A stretch of 59,361 bases of DNA from Lachnospiraceae bacterium (GTDB lineage Bacteria > Bacillota > Clostridia > Lachnospirales > Lachnospiraceae). The position numbers and the translations under genes were made by a program. Position 1 is the stretch's first letter; each line of letters starts with the position of its first letter. The DNA lies in assembly GCA_009780115.1 (NCBI GenBank), contig WRAQ01000017.1, positions 1 through 59,361 of the forward strand, read 5' to 3'. This document shows, in pieces, positions 43,454-52,500 of this stretch. The notes under the pieces were generated by a model. The model made no database searches. It was not told the origin of the DNA and saw only the letters and a program-made list of their open reading frames with translations.

Positions 43454-44506
43454 CTACTTATCCCGCAATCTCACTGCCCGGGCGGCCATCCGGCGGCGCT
43501 CATCTTCCAAAGCGGCATAATGCTTGCGGGTAGTATTGACATCTTTGTGGCCTAAGACATCGGCAACAAGATAAATATCCCCGGTTTCACGATACAATGA
43601 AGTGCCATATGTACTACGAAGTTTGTGCGGGGTGATTTTCTTTAAGGAGGTAACGGTAGCGGCATATTTTTTAACAAGGTTTTCAATCGCCCGTACGGTA
43701 AGCCGCCGGTTTTGTAAAGAAAGAAAAAGCGCATCCTCATGGCCGGTTGCCGGAATGATATGATGACGTTTTTCAAGATAGTCAATTAAAGCATCAGATA
43801 CTTCATCACCAAAATAAACTACTGCATTTGAACCACCTTTACGGATGATTCGCAAACCATTATTCTTGAAATCGACATCATTTATATTAAGGCCGACACA
43901 TTCGGAAACGCGGATCCCGGTACCTAATAAAAGCGTTAACAATGCGATGTCACGGATTTTTGTTTTCGCATGATAACGTAATTGAGCGGTAGTTAGGTGG
44001 GCACCTTCCTCAACCTGGTCGAGCAAAATGGCAACCTCATCAATCTCAAGACGGATTATTTCTTTTTCCAAACGCTTTGGCATTGGCACTAAAGCGGCCG
44101 GATTGGTAGTTATCAGTTCATTACGATAGAAAAAATTGTAAAAACTGCGGAGCGCTGCCAGTTTTCGCGACTTGCCGCGTTCATCATTGGTTATCTCACG
44201 GCCGTCTTTTTCATATAAAGTAATATATTCAAGGTATTCCTCAATATCTTCACGTTTAATTTGTTCAAGGATTTCAAGCGGATAATCAACAATCGCCTGC
44301 TTCTTGCACGCACTGTTATTCTTTTGCATATATTCAAAAAATACTCGTATATCATAAGCATAAGCCAAGCGGGTGCGGGAAGAGGTCTGCTCCTGCACAC
44401 CCCGGAAAAACTGCTTACAAAAGCGGGGTAAAGTTTCCAAAACTTCCCGCATTTTGAGGACATTTATTTTATTTTGCTCTTCATGATAATTTAATTTACT
44501 TTCCAT
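43454..44506 (-). CDS. Tyrosine recombinase, Xer type
   Basis: A 350-aa tyrosine recombinase. The N-terminal SAM-like core-binding domain (SSRTRLAYAYDIRVFFEYM) precedes a catalytic domain with Arg in LGTGIRVSECVGLN, Lys in IRKGGSNAV, HxxR in TPHKLRSTYGTSLY, His in VLGHKDVNTT and nucleophile Tyr in RKHYAALED. The length and single-copy, non-mobile setting fit a chromosomal Xer recombinase (XerA/XerS-like) that resolves dimers, not a phage integrase. Its start overlaps the end of the ttcA-like gene. No dif site was identified. Confidence 0.85.
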   Translation of the reverse strand: MESKLNYHEEQNKINVLKMREVLETLPRFCKQFFRGVQEQTSSRTRLAYAYDIRVFFEYMQKNNSACKKQAIVDYPLEILEQIKREDIEEYLEYITLYEKDGREITNDERGKSRKLAALRSFYNFFYRNELITTNPAALVPMPKRLEKEIIRLEIDEVAILLDQVEEGAHLTTAQLRYHAKTKIRDIALLTLLLGTGIRVSECVGLNINDVDFKNNGLRIIRKGGSNAVVYFGDEVSDALIDYLEKRHHIIPATGHEDALFLSLQNRRLTVRAIENLVKKYAATVTSLKKITPHKLRSTYGTSLYRETGDIYLVADVLGHKDVNTTRKHYAALEDERRRMAARAVRLRDK

Positions 44507-45210
44507 CCGTTTAAACTGCTCCTATGGATTGCGGTAAAAAAACGTTCGCGGACACCGGGGTTCTCAATATTTAAGCTATGAAGAAGGTTTTTGGCATATT
44601 CCCTCTTCGTATGCCCGTCAACCGGACAAGGGCTTTTAACCACCGGTACCTCATGTTTTTTGACAAAACTAATTACATCGCATTCATCCATGTAAAGCAT
44701 CGGCCTGATTACGGTCAAATCCATCCGGTCAAGATATGTCACCGGGGCAAACGTATGAAAGCGCCCTTCGAAAATCAATGAAAGCAGCATTGTCTCAACG
44801 ACATCATCTTTATGATGGGCATAAGCTATTTTATTAAGCCCGGCTTTCTTAATTGCATCATTCAAGGCACCTTTCCGCATTTTTGCACAAAGCGCACAGG
44901 GATTTTTTTCACCGCGGTCGTCAAAAACTATCTTTGCGATATCAGTTTTTACTATTGTATAAGGGACAGCAAGTGTTTCACATAGCTTAGCCACCTTACT
45001 AAGATTTAAGTTTTCAAAACCTAAATCCACAGTTATCGCATGAATTTCAAAGGGGATAGGATAAAACCGTTTAAGGCCACTCAAAGCGTATAACAAGGTC
45101 AGGCTATCCTTGCCTCCGGAAATGCCGATCGCAATCCGGTCGCCCTCTTGAATCATTTGATATTCGTCAATTGCCTTACGGACATAACTTAGGACTTGTT
45201 GTAGTTTCAT
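44491..45210 (-). CDS. TtcA-family PP-loop tRNA sulfurtransferase-like protein
   Basis: A 239-aa ATP pyrophosphatase of the TtcA/TilS superfamily. PP-loop IGISGGKDSLTLLY, cysteines in NPCALCAKMRKG and SPCPVDGHTKRE that may hold an Fe-S cluster, and AYAHHKDDVVETMLLSLIFEG are TtcA-like. TtcA thiolates C32 of certain tRNAs; the true substrate here is not shown. The start at 45210 (MKLQQVLSYVRK) has no SD; an extended -10 promoter ends 7 bases upstream. It is divergent from dtd with overlapping -35 elements, and co-oriented with the recombinase gene. Confidence 0.85.
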   Translation of the reverse strand: MKLQQVLSYVRKAIDEYQMIQEGDRIAIGISGGKDSLTLLYALSGLKRFYPIPFEIHAITVDLGFENLNLSKVAKLCETLAVPYTIVKTDIAKIVFDDRGEKNPCALCAKMRKGALNDAIKKAGLNKIAYAHHKDDVVETMLLSLIFEGRFHTFAPVTYLDRMDLTVIRPMLYMDECDVISFVKKHEVPVVKSPCPVDGHTKREYAKNLLHSLNIENPGVRERFFTAIHRSSLNGWKVN

Positions 45211-45217
45211 AAGTCTT

Positions 45218-45246
45218 ATTTTAGCAAATTTACCCGCAAATGACAA
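45218..45246 (-). promoter_or_regulatory. Promoter of the ttcA-like gene
   Basis: On the minus strand: TTGTCA (45246-45241), 17-base spacer, TAAAAT (45223-45218) with TG one base upstream (45226-45225). Seven bases separate the -10 from the ATG at 45210, so the leader is absent or minimal. Confidence 0.68.
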
Positions 45247-45268
45247 ATGTTTATTTCCGTGGTATAGT
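45240..45268 (+). promoter_or_regulatory. Promoter of dtd
   Basis: ATGACA (45240-45245), 17-base spacer, TATAGT (45263-45268) with an extended -10 TG (45260-45261). The -35 overlaps that of the divergent ttcA-like promoter, so the two cannot be used at the same time. Confidence 0.7.
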
Positions 45269-45293
45269 ATATAAAGAAAAAGGAGCTAACCAC

Positions 45294-45755
45294 ATGAAAT
45301 TCCTCATCCAACGTGTCCGCCGCGCTGAAGTGAATGTCATAACCGGTTCAACTGAAAAAATAGTTGGCAAAATTGATAACGGCTTTTTAGTATTTGTTGG
45401 TGTCAAAAACAACGATACTAAAGAAATAGCTGACAAGATGATCAAAAAATTACTTGGCCTCCGTATTTTTGCCGATTCCGACGGGAAAAGTAATCTTGAT
45501 ATCAAAACTGTTGACGGTGCTTTACTGATTATTTCCCAATTTACCCTTTATGCTGACTGCAAAAAAGGTAACCGGCCCTCTTTTATTAATGCCGGGGCCC
45601 CTGATTTGGCTAATGAACTTTACGAGTATATTATCACCGAATGCACCAAAGAGATAAGTATAGTTGAGTCCGGTGTTTTTGGAGCGGCGATGAAGATTTC
45701 TTTAGTTAATGAAGGCCCGTTTACAATTCTTTTGGATTCTGATGAAATTTGCTAA
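45294..45755 (+). CDS. dtd: D-aminoacyl-tRNA deacylase Dtd
   Basis: A 153-aa enzyme that removes D-amino acids from tRNA for quality control. Family motifs are MKFLIQRVRRAEV, KLLGLRIFADSDGKSN, SQFTLYADCKKGNRPSF (catalytic region) and NEGPFTILLDS near the C-terminus. The ATG at 45294 with AAAGGAG 8 bases upstream is chosen over a non-SD start at 45240. It is divergent from the ttcA-like gene. Confidence 0.94.
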   Translation: MKFLIQRVRRAEVNVITGSTEKIVGKIDNGFLVFVGVKNNDTKEIADKMIKKLLGLRIFADSDGKSNLDIKTVDGALLIISQFTLYADCKKGNRPSFINAGAPDLANELYEYIITECTKEISIVESGVFGAAMKISLVNEGPFTILLDSDEIC

Positions 45756-45906
45756 TTTCCGCAATATTTGCTTGCAAAACCGGAAATGCAATCAATAATT
45801 GACAAAACGCAATTAATATTTGGTAGTTTTTCACTCTAAATGATTGTTTAATTAAAAAGTGCCGCCAAGAAGCACACTAAAAACAATCACAAGAAAGGAA
45901 TTTTTT

Positions 45907-46713
45907 ATGAAATTCGAAGAAAAATTACAAGAGCTTAGAAAAGGGAAAGGGCTTTCACAGGAAGCATTAGCAGAACTTTTGAATGTTTCCCGTCAGGCAA
46001 TTTCAAGATGGGAGAGTGGTTTGTCATATCCGGAAACCGAAAAGATTATTACCTTAAGTGAAATCTTCGGCGTTACGGTTGACAGCTTACTAAAAGACGG
46101 AGAGGTAAAGTACGATAAAGAAAATATTTATTACGAGCCATATTGGGTTGCAAGAGGCAGACATTATGAATATAAGAGTAAACGTTTTTTATTTGGTCTT
46201 CCGTTAGTCCATATTAATGTCGGTTGGGGGGCAAAAAAAGCAAAAGGTATTATTGCGATTGGTAATATCGCAACCGGTTTCATATCGATTGGCTTTATTT
46301 CCACCGGCCTGCTTGCGATTGGCCTATTGGGTACCGGGATTATCAGTCTTGGCATATTATCAGTCGGGCTTTTATTTGCCCTTGGCGTTATCTCAATCGG
46401 TACTTTTGCTATTGGGGCGGTTTCATTGGGCCTGGTAACACTTGGGGCGGTTTCAATTGGAAGATATTCAGTTGGCGCGGTTGCGGTTGCTTCACGTATT
46501 GCTGTCGGCGACCATGCTTACGGCCATATTGCGGTTGGCAGAGTAGCTGAAGGTGTCCGGGTATTCATTGAAAATACGCCGCGGCAGCAAACTTATAATA
46601 CCTCTAATATTTTTTCCACTGTCAGCAGGGAAGAAGTAAGAAAAGCTATTTTTCAAGAGTTTCCAAATATTAAGCAGTGGATTGTGAATTTTACGACCAT
46701 GTTTTTGCGCTAA
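45907..46713 (+). CDS. XRE regulator with a long glycine-pentad repeat tail
   Basis: A 268-aa protein. Residues 1-60 are an XRE helix-turn-helix (KLQELRKGKGLSQEALAELL, VSRQAISRWESG, EIFGVTVDSLLKD). After a short linker, about 110-225 is a near-perfect run of five-residue units beginning with Gly and followed by two hydrophobic residues (GIIAI, GNIAT, GFISI, GLLAI, GVISI, GAVSI), about 20 units, passing into more polar units (GDHAY, GHIAV, GRVAE). A C-terminal 40 residues is unlike the rest. SD AAAGGA; the ATG at 45907 gives the usual XRE N-terminus. The pentad part could be a beta-solenoid, soluble or membrane-associated. Targets unknown. Confidence 0.8.
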   Translation: MKFEEKLQELRKGKGLSQEALAELLNVSRQAISRWESGLSYPETEKIITLSEIFGVTVDSLLKDGEVKYDKENIYYEPYWVARGRHYEYKSKRFLFGLPLVHINVGWGAKKAKGIIAIGNIATGFISIGFISTGLLAIGLLGTGIISLGILSVGLLFALGVISIGTFAIGAVSLGLVTLGAVSIGRYSVGAVAVASRIAVGDHAYGHIAVGRVAEGVRVFIENTPRQQTYNTSNIFSTVSREEVRKAIFQEFPNIKQWIVNFTTMFLR

Positions 46714-46800
46714 GAAAGGAAATGAAAAAAACGGGACACCATATGATTTACCTGCTTTGTTAGCATATTGCTTATCATATCATAGTGCTGAAAATTACTA

Positions 46801-46840
46801 TTGACATATATGTAATATCATTATATAATATTATTACATA
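46801..46840 (+). promoter_or_regulatory. Consensus promoter and palindromic operator of the ROK gene
   Basis: TTGACA (46801-46806), 17-base spacer, TATAAT (46824-46829), a full consensus promoter. TATGTAATA (46809-46817) and TATTACATA (46832-46840) form an inverted repeat that encloses the -10. This is a likely operator for self-control by the ROK regulator. Confidence 0.7.
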
Positions 46841-46882
46841 ATAAATATATGTATATAACTATCATATCAGGGAGATACGCAA

Positions 46883-47938
46883 ATGAAGCAAAAAGTTGGT
46901 GTCCCTAATACCATCAAAAAAATCAACGAGGCGCTGATTAGAGAAAAGTTCATGAAAAAAGAGCCGCTAAGCTGCGCTATTATTGTCGCTGAAACCGGAA
47001 TTAGTATCACGACCGTGCGGACGATAGTCAATGAAATGCTTAACCGCGGCGAATTGATTAGTCTTGGCCTCGGTGATACAAGTATCGGCCGGCCATCGGA
47101 ATTTTTCATTATCAATGACGATTGTTACCAAGGGATTTCTATTTGTATTTGCGATGGCTATTTTTATGTCCTGACAATGAATATCCATGCCCGGATCATC
47201 GAATTTACAAAAGTCACTTATAATCCAAAAGTCACCTGCAATTCTAATATCACCAACAGTCAAAATATCATTTACAATACCGGCGAAAATCTTGAATATC
47301 AGTTAACTGAAATAATAGAAAGCCGGTTTGATGAAAAAACCAGGGCGATTGGCATCGGTGTCCCCGGAGTGGTCTCTGATAATGGTTTTATTCAAAATAT
47401 CCGGGAAAAAAATGATGAACGTGTGGATTTCGTTACCGCCCTTCAAGAAAAGTTTTCAGTCCCGATTATTCTTGAAAATGACCTCAATGCTTCGGCTTTA
47501 GGTTTTGCTAAAGCCGCCGGGACAGACAAAGATAATTCAACGCTGGCTTTTATCAACTTTATCGGGCCATGCAAATATTTTGCTGCCGGTTTTGCCGGGC
47601 AGGGTGAAATCATCCGGGGAATGGGCAATTATGCTGGTGAACTTGGCTTGATGCCTTATGATGCACGGCATGATTTTAGTGAAGTCTTATTTGATTCCGA
47701 TGAAGCAAAACGTTCGGAAATCCTCGCCCGCTTGCTTTCATGGGTCTGTTGTACCATTAATCCAAAACAAGTAGTATTATGCGCCGATGCCGATTTCAAA
47801 ATTAATTCCCGCAAAATCAACAAACTACTAGCTCATCATTTACCGGGAAAAATGATTCCCAAGCTGCTGGTTAGTAATGATTATGAACAATTTTATATGG
47901 AAGGGATGGCATTGTTAACATGTACTCAATTTTATTAG
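46883..47938 (+). CDS. ROK family regulator
   Basis: A 351-aa protein with an N-terminal winged helix (IKKINEALIREKFMKKEPLS, TGISITTVRTIVNEMLNRGE) and a sugar-kinase-like ROK domain (AIGIGVPGVVSDNGF, ILENDLNASALGFAKAAG, FAAGFAGQGEIIRGMGNYAGELG). In true ROK kinases the metal-binding CxCGxxGC follows; it is not seen here. The protein is therefore probably a repressor that senses a sugar or sugar phosphate. It has a consensus promoter with an operator-like palindrome. It overlaps the MFS gene by 19 bases, which suggests it controls that transporter. Confidence 0.83.
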   Translation: MKQKVGVPNTIKKINEALIREKFMKKEPLSCAIIVAETGISITTVRTIVNEMLNRGELISLGLGDTSIGRPSEFFIINDDCYQGISICICDGYFYVLTMNIHARIIEFTKVTYNPKVTCNSNITNSQNIIYNTGENLEYQLTEIIESRFDEKTRAIGIGVPGVVSDNGFIQNIREKNDERVDFVTALQEKFSVPIILENDLNASALGFAKAAGTDKDNSTLAFINFIGPCKYFAAGFAGQGEIIRGMGNYAGELGLMPYDARHDFSEVLFDSDEAKRSEILARLLSWVCCTINPKQVVLCADADFKINSRKINKLLAHHLPGKMIPKLLVSNDYEQFYMEGMALLTCTQFY

Positions 47939-49080
47939 CTTTAATCTATCTTGCTTTTATTAGTTTAGGGTTACCTGATTCGCTTTTGGGTTCGGCATGG
48001 CCGGTAATCCAATTAGAAATGGGGGTCCCGGTTTCTTATGCCGGGATAGTTACGATGATTATGTCGGGCGGTACGATTATTTCCAGCCTGCTTTCCGGCC
48101 GGTTAACCCAACGCTTCGGCGCCGGGCTGGTGACTGCGGCCGGGGTAATGATGACGGCGTTTGCCTTATATGGTTTTTCAATTTCAAGCTCTTTTTGGAT
48201 GTTTTGCTTATTTGCAGTCCCTTATGGGCTTGGCGGCGGAAGTGTTGATGCGGCAATAAATAATTATGTTGCTTTGCATTACAGCTCACGGCATATGAAC
48301 TGGCTTCATTGTTTTTGGGGTGTCGGGGCGGTAATTGGCCCCTACATCATGAGCTATAGTTTAATCAAGCAACTAGGCTGGGGTAATGGTTACTTAAGTG
48401 TTTCAATTATCCAAATTTTCCTGGTGGTGATGCTGTTTATCAGTTTACCCTTATGGAAACGGAAAAAATCTACCATTTCCGAAGCGCAAAATGAGGCCCC
48501 TTTATTAAGTTTTTCCCAAATCATTAGACTAAAAGGGGTAAAGTATGTTATGGTTGCTTTTTTCGTTTATTGCGGGATAGAAGCAACAGCTTTTCATTGG
48601 GCAAGTACCTATTTGGTGAAATACCGGGGTATTGAAGCCGAAGTTGCGGCAAGTTATGCGGCCTTGTTTTTTATCGGAATCACTATCGGGCGCTTTTTGA
48701 GTGGAATAGTTTCCGAGAAAACCGGCGACCGCAATATGATCCGGATTGGGGTTATTGTAATGTTAGTTGGTATAACCACCGTCGGGCTTCCGCTTGCTGC
48801 TGATTGGCCCGCTTTATATGGCCTTGTCATCATTGGTTTTGGTTGTGCGCCGATATTTCCGGCATTTATTCACTCAACACCGGCCAATTTCGGCAAAGTT
48901 AATTCACCGTCAATTATCGGTATCCAAATGGCAAGTGCTTATACCGGTTCAACTTTTATGCCCCCGTTATTCGGTTTGCTTGCAAACGGGGTAAGCTTCG
49001 TTATTTATCCGTTTTTCATGCTGGTTTTGGTATTTTTGATGCTAATAATGACCGAAAAACTAAATAAAATTTGCGCTTGA
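47920..49080 (+). CDS. Major facilitator superfamily transporter
   Basis: A 386-aa protein with about 12 membrane segments. ISLGLPDSLLGSAWPVIQLE near the start, then GRLTQRFGAGLVTAAG (loop 2-3 motif G-x3-D/R-like), a central loop of about 30 residues (KRKKSTISEAQNEAPL), and GRFLSGIVSEKTGDRNMIR in the second half. It fits the sugar-type FucP/Gal-like MFS proteins often paired with ROK regulators. The substrate is unknown. The gene starts inside the ROK gene end and is likely translated by coupling. Confidence 0.86.
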   Translation: MYSILLALIYLAFISLGLPDSLLGSAWPVIQLEMGVPVSYAGIVTMIMSGGTIISSLLSGRLTQRFGAGLVTAAGVMMTAFALYGFSISSSFWMFCLFAVPYGLGGGSVDAAINNYVALHYSSRHMNWLHCFWGVGAVIGPYIMSYSLIKQLGWGNGYLSVSIIQIFLVVMLFISLPLWKRKKSTISEAQNEAPLLSFSQIIRLKGVKYVMVAFFVYCGIEATAFHWASTYLVKYRGIEAEVAASYAALFFIGITIGRFLSGIVSEKTGDRNMIRIGVIVMLVGITTVGLPLAADWPALYGLVIIGFGCAPIFPAFIHSTPANFGKVNSPSIIGIQMASAYTGSTFMPPLFGLLANGVSFVIYPFFMLVLVFLMLIMTEKLNKICA

Positions 49081-49105
49081 CATAGTTTTCCGGCATCAAT
49101 ACAAT
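49077..49105 (+). promoter_or_regulatory. Promoter of the small membrane protein gene
   Basis: TTGACA (49077-49082, overlapping the MFS stop codon), 17-base spacer, TACAAT (49100-49105). It matches consensus at 11 of 12 positions. Confidence 0.72.
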
Positions 49106-49141
49106 GATGATATCAAAATGATATCAAACAAGGAGCAGTTA

Positions 49142-49405
49142 ATGGAACTTTTGTTGTGGTTACTAGTTTTATTTGTTATTTTTGTTTCCTTAAGAATGAT
49201 ATACCGGACATATAAACGCCGGAAAAGCGAAAATTTAGATTTTGACCATTTCGAATCAAAAACACAATACAAGCGGCGCCTTAATCCGGACAAAACCGGG
49301 CGAAGGGCAGAAAATGATTTTGTCACAAAGTATAATAGCCCGGTCGATTACCGTGACCCGGTCATAGCGAAAGATGAAGAAAACTATGATGATTGGGGCA
49401 TTTAG
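49142..49405 (+). CDS. Small single-span membrane protein, unknown
   Basis: An 87-aa protein with one N-terminal membrane segment (about 3-20, LLLWLLVLFVIFVSL), a very basic stretch (YRTYKRRKSE), and an acidic, Tyr/Asp-rich tail ending DEENYDDWGI. No family is recognised. The ATG at 49142 has AAGGAG 8 bases upstream; an earlier ATG at 49118 is not near an SD. It has its own strong promoter. Confidence 0.65.
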   Translation: MELLLWLLVLFVIFVSLRMIYRTYKRRKSENLDFDHFESKTQYKRRLNPDKTGRRAENDFVTKYNSPVDYRDPVIAKDEENYDDWGI

Positions 49406-49429
49406 AATGTAAGTGTACATGAAATTTGA

Positions 49430-49490
49430 TTAGGCCGCAGTGACGAAACCAAACAAGTTTGGTTCGAGAGTTTATTGTCTGGCCTATAGC
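49430..49490. repeat. TTAGGCCG-type stem-loop before the hybrid kinase gene
   Basis: TAGGCC (49431-49436) pairs with GGCCTA about 50 bases later, enclosing CGAAACCAAAC-aag-TTTGGTTCG. It shares TTAGGCCG with the elements at 29862, 39412 and 39456. Confidence 0.55.
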
Positions 49491-49586
49491 TATTATTTTT
49501 ATTATTTTTATTTTTTATTGAATAATATGTAAAAATGAGGTATATTATAAAGGGTCTTACAAATCTGAGGCGGGTATAATAATACT

Positions 49587-52500
49587 ATGAAAAAATTTAC
49601 ATTAACAAAAAGAAATACATTAGCAGCCAGATTGCTACTGGTTCTAATCGCTTTTCTTACAATGATTTTGGCGAGCGGCTTTATTATGAGCCGCTCTTTA
49701 AATGAAAAATTGAAGCAAAGCACAAATGAGCTGATGGAAGAAACAGCAATATTTATCTCAACCACTCTGCTCGGGCCGGAAATAGTCTTGAATTTCATTG
49801 CTGACAACGTTGAAAATATGCTGAACCGCAATGACGGTTTCGAAGCTGTCAAAAGCTATCTAATCGAAAGTTCTTCACCCGCTTTCAAAGAAAATATCCG
49901 GATGTTTGATTATTATACCGTTTATGGTTATTTTAATGTTTTCGCCGATTATGAAAACGATTTGCATGGCTTTATTGACGGCGGCGGCTGGCACCCGTCG
50001 CAGGATGCGGAGGAAGGCGAATGGGTAGCCAGCGAACGTCCCTGGTATTCGGCGGCAGTAGCTGCCCGGGGTTCCATCGTGATTACCGACCCATATATCG
50101 ACCCGTCCACCCTGATGCCGGTAATTGCATATGCGCGTTTATTAATTGATGAAAAAGGCCGCCAGCTTGGGGTGATAGGCCTCGATGTGCCCTTGGATTT
50201 TTTGACCCTAATCCTTGGAAACGAACATATTACGCCGGGTGGTTATTTGTTTTTGCTGGATAACCGGCTGCAGACAATCGTTCACCCTAATGAAAACAAT
50301 ATTGGTATAACCCTTCATGATACTTCACATGATATATCCCGGTTTATAGATGCTTTTGAACGGGGTGAAAAAATTTCGTTACAAAGATTTACTGATTACC
50401 GGGGGGTAAACTCACTTTTGTTTGCCCAAAAGATGGATAACGATTGGTATATCGGCAAAATAGTGCCGCTGTTTGGATATTACCGGGATTTGTATGCAAT
50501 GCTGCTGGTGATTGGAACTTTAGGTGCGATTCTTGCAACAGTACTGATTTATAACTTAATGCGGCTGGACAAAAATCAAGCCCGGGCGGTCAGTGAAATT
50601 GAACGGCGTGACAATCTTCTCCGTTCGGTAAATAATACCGCCAGCATTCTGCTGACCGCAAAAAATGATAAAACCCTCAATTCGGCATTGGTAAGATGCA
50701 TGAAGGATGTCGGGATCAGTCTTGATGCTGATTTGGTGGAAGTATGGCGGAATGAATACCGGGACGGGAAACTTTATGCCGTCCTTAATTATTATTGGCA
50801 TAGTGAAATCGGCGAGGAAAAAAGGGCGGCTTCAAATATTACCGAATTTCCTTACAGCGATGTGCCAAGCTGGGAAGAAAGATTTGCTAATGGTGAATAT
50901 ATCGCCGGGCCGGTTGACAAACTTTCACCTGAAGATCAGCTTTTCTTCAAATCCTTTGGCACAAAATCCATTCTGGCAATTCCGGTATATATTAAAGAAC
51001 GATTATGGGGGTTTTGCAGTATTGATGATTGCCGCAATATCCGTAACCCTTCGGAAGATGAAATTGATATATTGCGCTCATTGAGTTATATGTTGGCTAA
51101 TACCGTCTATCGTCTTGATTTAACCACGAAAGTTAATGAAGCAAACAAGCTTGTTAAACTGATGCTTGATTCATCACCCCTTAACTGTGAGATATGGGAC
51201 AGCAATTTTAACATCCTGGACTGTAACGAAGCAACTACTAAATTCTTTGATGTTGGCAGCAAAGAAGAATACATTAATAGAATTAGCGACTTTTCACCGG
51301 AGTTTCAGCCTGACGGGCAGCGCTCGGATGAAAAAACATTAAAAATTATTGCGCAAGTATTTAGCAAAGGGCAGTGTGTTTGCGAGTGGCAGCACGTCCT
51401 GGCTGATGGAACTATCGTCCCGGTGGAAGTTACACTTGTCCCCATCGATTACGGCAATGAACGGGCGGTTATTGCTTATACTCGCGATTTGCGCGAACAT
51501 AACCGGATGATGGAAAGACTTAGTGAAACACATGAACTGCTGAAACATCGTGAAGAAATGCGGGGCGCAATTAATGAAATGGCGGTTATGCTGCTTTCGC
51601 TGGAAACCAAGTCACTTGAAGAATCATTAAATCATGGGTTAAGACCGGTTGCCGATACCGCGCTGGTAGACAATATCTCGATTTACAAATTTATGGAATT
51701 TGCTTCCGGAAGTGATTTTGGTCAAATTTATCGCTGGGAAAGCGCCAAAGGGGGAACGGTCCCGCCGGTTATTGAATGTATGTCTGTCCCCAAAATTCCG
51801 ATTATTAATAATTGGATAAAGATTTTCAAAAAAGGCGGTTCTGTTAATATTGATGAAAGTAATATCACTGGGGAAGAAAAGGCTTTCTTAGATGTTTGGA
51901 ATATCAAATCATTACTTTTTACCCCGGTTTTTATTGACGGTAAAATGTGGGGTGCGGTTTCTTTTGAGTGCTGTGAAAGTGACCGGCATTTTGATGAAGG
52001 TAGTGTTGAGCTATTACGTTCCGCTGCCTTTTTGTGCGCAAATGCAATTATCCGCGATGACCTTGAACGTGAAATAACATCAGCGTTTGAGCGGGTTGAA
52101 GCAGCAAGCCGGGCAAAAAGCGACTTTTTATCCGCGATGAGCCATGAAATGCGGACACCGATGAATGCGATTATCGGAATGACGGCAATTGGCAAAAAAA
52201 CCGAAATTGTTGAAGAAAAGGATTATGCCCTAAATAAAATTAGTGATGCCTCATCACACTTACTTAGAGTAATAAATGATGTCCTTGATATGGCAAAAAT
52301 TGAGGCAAACAAGTTGGAACTTACGCCAATTGAATATGATTTTGAACGAATGTTGCAAAAAGTAATTAATGTTATTAATTTCAGCGTTGATGAAAAAGAA
52401 CAGACCCTTTTTGTTGATGTGGACAAAAATATTCCCCGCTTTGTAATAGGAGATGACCAGCGCCTTATGCAGGTAATCACTAATTTGATGTCTAATGCAG

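Noticed and set aside
43454-44506. Phage or integrative-element integrase
   Set aside because: No tRNA, attachment-site repeats or phage genes are nearby; size and motifs fit a chromosomal Xer recombinase.
46883-47938. ROK protein as an active sugar kinase
   Set aside because: The CxCGxxGC zinc motif of ROK kinases is missing and an N-terminal winged helix is present, so a regulator is more likely.
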